A DNA stretch of 64,000 nucleotides. Source: Pseudeuparius sepicola. Its lineage: Eukaryota > Arthropoda > Insecta > Coleoptera > Anthribidae. Shown here in pieces: positions 61,311 to 64,000 of this stretch. Each line of letters opens with the position of its first letter. The stretch's first letter is position 1. The notes beneath the pieces were generated by a model. It was not told the origin of the DNA, did not search any database, and saw only the letters and a list, made by a program, of their open reading frames with translations. Made by a program: the position numbers and the translations under genes. The stretch is from the NCBI GenBank assembly GCA_963920635.1, contig OY987299.1, forward strand, positions 124,125,373 through 124,189,372, in the 5' to 3' direction.

Positions 61311-61320
61311 TGGAGTTAGA
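61311..61320 (-). repeat. 2-bp deletion variant (TGTGGAGTTAG)
   Basis: GTGGATAGTTAG is shortened to GTGGAGTTAG, giving a 146-bp unit. Single copy. Confidence 0.85.
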
Positions 61321-62088
61321 ATAGGTGGCCTTAAACTAATTTCCGTGAAAAGAAAAGTCATGCAAGTGAAAACGGCGGTTTCCCCGATTTTTTTACGTTT
61401 TTCGGTCTTGGGGGTGGAAAGGGGTGAAGACGAGGTTCGCAAATTCTGATTCTTCGTGGATAGTTAGAATAGGTGGCCTTAAACTAATTTCCGTGAAAAG
61501 AAAAGTCATGCAAGTGAAAACGGCGGTTTCCCCGATTTTTTTACGTTTTTCGGTCTTGAGGGTGGAAAGGGGTGAAGACGAGGTTCGCAAATTCTGATTC
61601 TTCGTGGATAGTTAGAATAGGTGGCCTTAAACTAATTTCCGTGAAAAGAAAAGTCATGCAAGTGAAAACGGCGGTTTCCCCGATTTTTTTTACGTTTTTC
61701 GGTCTTGGGGGTGGAAAGGGGTGAAGACGAGGTTCGCAAATTCTGATTATTTGTGGATAGTTAGAATAGGTGGCCTTAAACTAATTTCCGTGAAAATAAA
61801 AGTCATGCAAGTGAAAACGGCCGTTTTCCCGATTTTTTTACGTTTTTCGGTCTTGGGGGTGGAAAGGGGTGAAGACGAGGTTCGCAAATTCTGATTCTTC
61901 GTGGATAGTTAGAATAGGTGGCCTTAAACTAATTTCCCTGAAAAGAAAAGTCATGCAAGTGAAAACGGCGGTTTTCCCGATTTTTTAAAGTTTTTCGGTC
62001 TTGGGGGTGGAAAGGGGTGAAGACGAGGTTCGCAAATTCTGATTCTTTGTGGATAGTTAGAATAGGTGGCCTTAAACTAATTTCCGTG

Positions 62089-62106
62089 AAAAAAAAAATT
62101 CATGTA
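62089..62106 (-). repeat. A10-tract variant monomer
   Basis: GTGAAAAGAAAAGTCATGCAAG has become a run of ten A followed by TTCATGTAAG. Both G interruptions and one C are lost and 1 bp is gained. Single copy; the adjacent unit at 62,255 also has CAAGAAAAAACGG. Confidence 0.83.
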
Positions 62107-64000
62107 AGTGAAAACGGCCGTTTTCCCGATTTTTTTAGGTTTTTCGGTCTTGGGGGTGGAAAGGGGTGAAGACGAGGTTCGCAAATTCTGATTCTTTGTG
62201 GATAGTTAGAATAGGTGGCCTTAAACTAATTTCCGTGAAAAGAAAAGTCATGCAAGAAAAAACGGCGGTTTTCCCGATTTTTTTAAGTTTTTCGGTCTTG
62301 GGGGTGGAAAGGGGTGAAGACGAGGTTCGCAAATTCTGATTCTTTGTGGATAGTTAGAATAGGTGGCCTTAAACTAATTTCCGTGAAAAGAAAAGTCATG
62401 CAAGTGAAAACGGCGGTTTTCCCGATTTTTTAAAGTTTTTCGGTCTTGGGGGTGGAAAGGGGTGAAGACGAGGTTCGCAAATTCTGATTCTTTGTGGATA
62501 GTTAGAATAGGTAGCCTTAAACTAATTTCCGTGAAAATAAAAGTCATGCAAGTGAAAACGGCCGTTTTCCCGATTTTTTTAGGTTTTTCGGTCTTGGGAG
62601 TGGAAAGGGGTGAAGACGAGGTTCGCAAATTCTGATTCTTTGTGGATAGTTAGAATAGGTGGCCTTAAACTAATTTCCGTGAAAAGAAAAGTCATGCAAG
62701 TGAAAACGGCGGTTTTCCCGATTTTTTTAAGTTTTTCGGTCTTGGGGGTGGAAAGGGGTGAAAATGAGGTTCGCAAATTCTGATTCTTTGTGGATAGTTA
62801 GAATAGGTGGCCTTAAACTAATTTCCGTGAAAAGAAAAGTCATGCAAGTGAAAACGGCGGTTTCCCCGATTTTTTTACGTTTTTCGGTCTTGGGGGTGGA
62901 AAGGGGTGAAGACGAGGTTCGCAAATTCTGATTATTTGTGGATAGTTAGAATAGGTGGCCTTAAACTAATTTCCGTGAAAAGAAAAGTCATGCAAGTGAA
63001 AACGGCGGTTTCCCCGATTTTTTTACGTTTTTCGGTCTTGAGGGTGGAAAGGGGTGAAGACGAGGTTCGCAAATTCTGATTCTTCGTGGATAGTTAGAAT
63101 AGGTGGCCTTAAACTAATTTCCGTGAAAAGAAAAGTCATGCAAGTGAAAACGGCGGTTTCCCCGATTTTTTTACGTTTTTCGGTCTTGGGGGTGGAAAGA
63201 TGTGAAGACGAGGTTCGCAAATTCTGATTCTTCGTGGATAGTTAGAATAGGTGGCCTTAAACTAATTTCCCTGAAAAGAAAAGTCATGCAAGTGAAAACG
63301 GCGGTTTTCCCGATTTTTTAAAGTTTTTCGGTCTTGGGGGTGGAAAGGGGTGAAGACGAGGTTCGCAAATTCTGATTCTTCGTGGATAGTTAGAATAGGT
63401 GGCCTTAAACTAATTTCCCCGAAAAGAAAAGTCATGCAAGTGAAAACGGCGGTTTTCCCGATTTTTTAAAGTTTTTCGGTCTTGGGGGTGGAAAGGGGTG
63501 AAGACGAGGTTCGCAAATTCTGATTCTTTGTGGATAGTTAGAATAGGTGGCCTTAAACTAATTTCCGTGAAAATAAAAGTCATGCAAGTGAAAACGGCCG
63601 TTTTCCCGATTTTTTTAGGTTTTCTGTCTTGGGGGTGGAAAGGGGTGAAGACGAGGTTCGCAAATTCTGATTCTTTGTGGATAGTTAGAATAGGTGGCCT
63701 TAAACTAATTTCCGTGAAAATAAAAGTCATGCAAGTGAAAACGGCCGTTTTCCCGATTTTTTTACGTTTTTCGGTCTTGGGGGTGGAAAGGGGTGAAGAC
63801 GAGGTTGGCAAATTCTGATTCTTTGTGGATAGTTAGAATAGGTGGCCTTAAACTAATTTCCGTGAAAAGAAAAGTCATGCAAGTGAAAACGGCGGTTTTC
63901 CCGATTTTTTTAAGTTTTTCGGTCTTGGGGTGGAAAGGGGTGAAGACGAGGTTCGCAAATTCTGATTCTTTGTGGATAGTTATAATAGGTGGCCTTAAAC

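Larger units (their letters stand above)
10685..64000 (-). repeat. 148-bp satellite array, inverted arm (about 360 monomers)
   Basis: The same monomer as in 1-10,681, but as its reverse complement, repeated to the last base. The visible length plus the net 25 bp lost in indel units corresponds to about 360.4 monomers. The variant sites are those of the forward arm plus some seen only here: TTTCACTGAA in place of TTTCCGTGAA, the AGGTTTTCTGTC shortening, and a six-T form of the GATTTTTTTACG tract. No gene or mobile element interrupts the array, and it continues beyond the right edge. Confidence 0.98.
53256..64000 (-). repeat. Degenerate part of the inverted arm
   Basis: Seventeen length changes occur here. 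T tracts: 53,256, 54,141, 55,169, 61,684 and A/T changes at 53,852. Shortened G runs: 53,721, 55,053, 55,793, 59,933 and 63,927. AGGTTTTCTGTC: five copies. A 2-bp loss at 61,313 (TGTGGAGTTAG) and ten A at 62,089-62,098. The 17.7 kb before it has four. Unique point changes are also denser, for example GGGGGGAAGACG near 58,761. Confidence 0.85.

Noticed and set aside
1..64000. CRISPR array
   Set aside because: The repeat is 148 bp with no unique spacers. Every base belongs to the monomer.
1..64000. Hidden defence system, mobile element or other gene cassette
   Set aside because: Monomer phase is continuous across the whole window once the listed indels are counted, so there is no room for inserted sequence.

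Overview
The whole 64-kb window is one eukaryote-type satellite DNA array. It is a tandem repeat of a 148-bp monomer, about 432 full copies, and no unique sequence is visible at either end, so the array continues past both edges. I do not recognise the satellite family and cannot name the species. The monomer length (one nucleosome core), multi-kb higher-order duplications and absence of genes fit centromeric or other constitutive heterochromatin of a plant or animal. That placement is inference. The reference monomer (positions 1-148) is about 43% GC, C-rich on its forward strand (about 42 C to 22 G) and not CpG-depleted (9 CpG, about 6 expected).

Layout. (1) 1-10,681: 72 full monomers plus 21 nt in forward orientation. 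Only two have a non-148 length, both 150 bp and belonging to one duplicated block. (2) 10,682-10,684: an orientation switch with three unassigned bases, immediately after a 14-bp perfect palindrome. (3) 10,685-64,000: about 360 monomers in reverse orientation. The first ~5.6 kb has no indels. The segment at about 20-26 kb carries 887-bp and 3,402-bp duplications. The segment at 27-31 kb is a 2,219-bp tandem duplication. The segment at 30-52 kb contains three related copies of one block, including a 7.5-8.1 kb tandem duplication whose copies differ by exactly four monomers (592 bp). The segment from 53.2 kb onward is visibly more degenerate, with 17 length variants in about 10.7 kb against 4 in the preceding 17.7 kb.

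I checked monomer phase by arithmetic. The listed indels account exactly for the phase drift in both arms: +4 on the left, and -23 between 10,999 and 63,220 on the right.

No protein-coding gene, RNA gene, CRISPR array, transposon or promoter is supported. The many 65-138 aa open frames on both strands are by-products of the repeat: nearly all of the 65- and 84-aa ones begin at the same TTG, and the longer ones arise where a 147-bp monomer or a lost TAA keeps the frame open. The interest of the window lies in the array's architecture: the inversion junction, nested duplications, recombinant monomer haplotypes and the marker variants that trace how blocks were copied.
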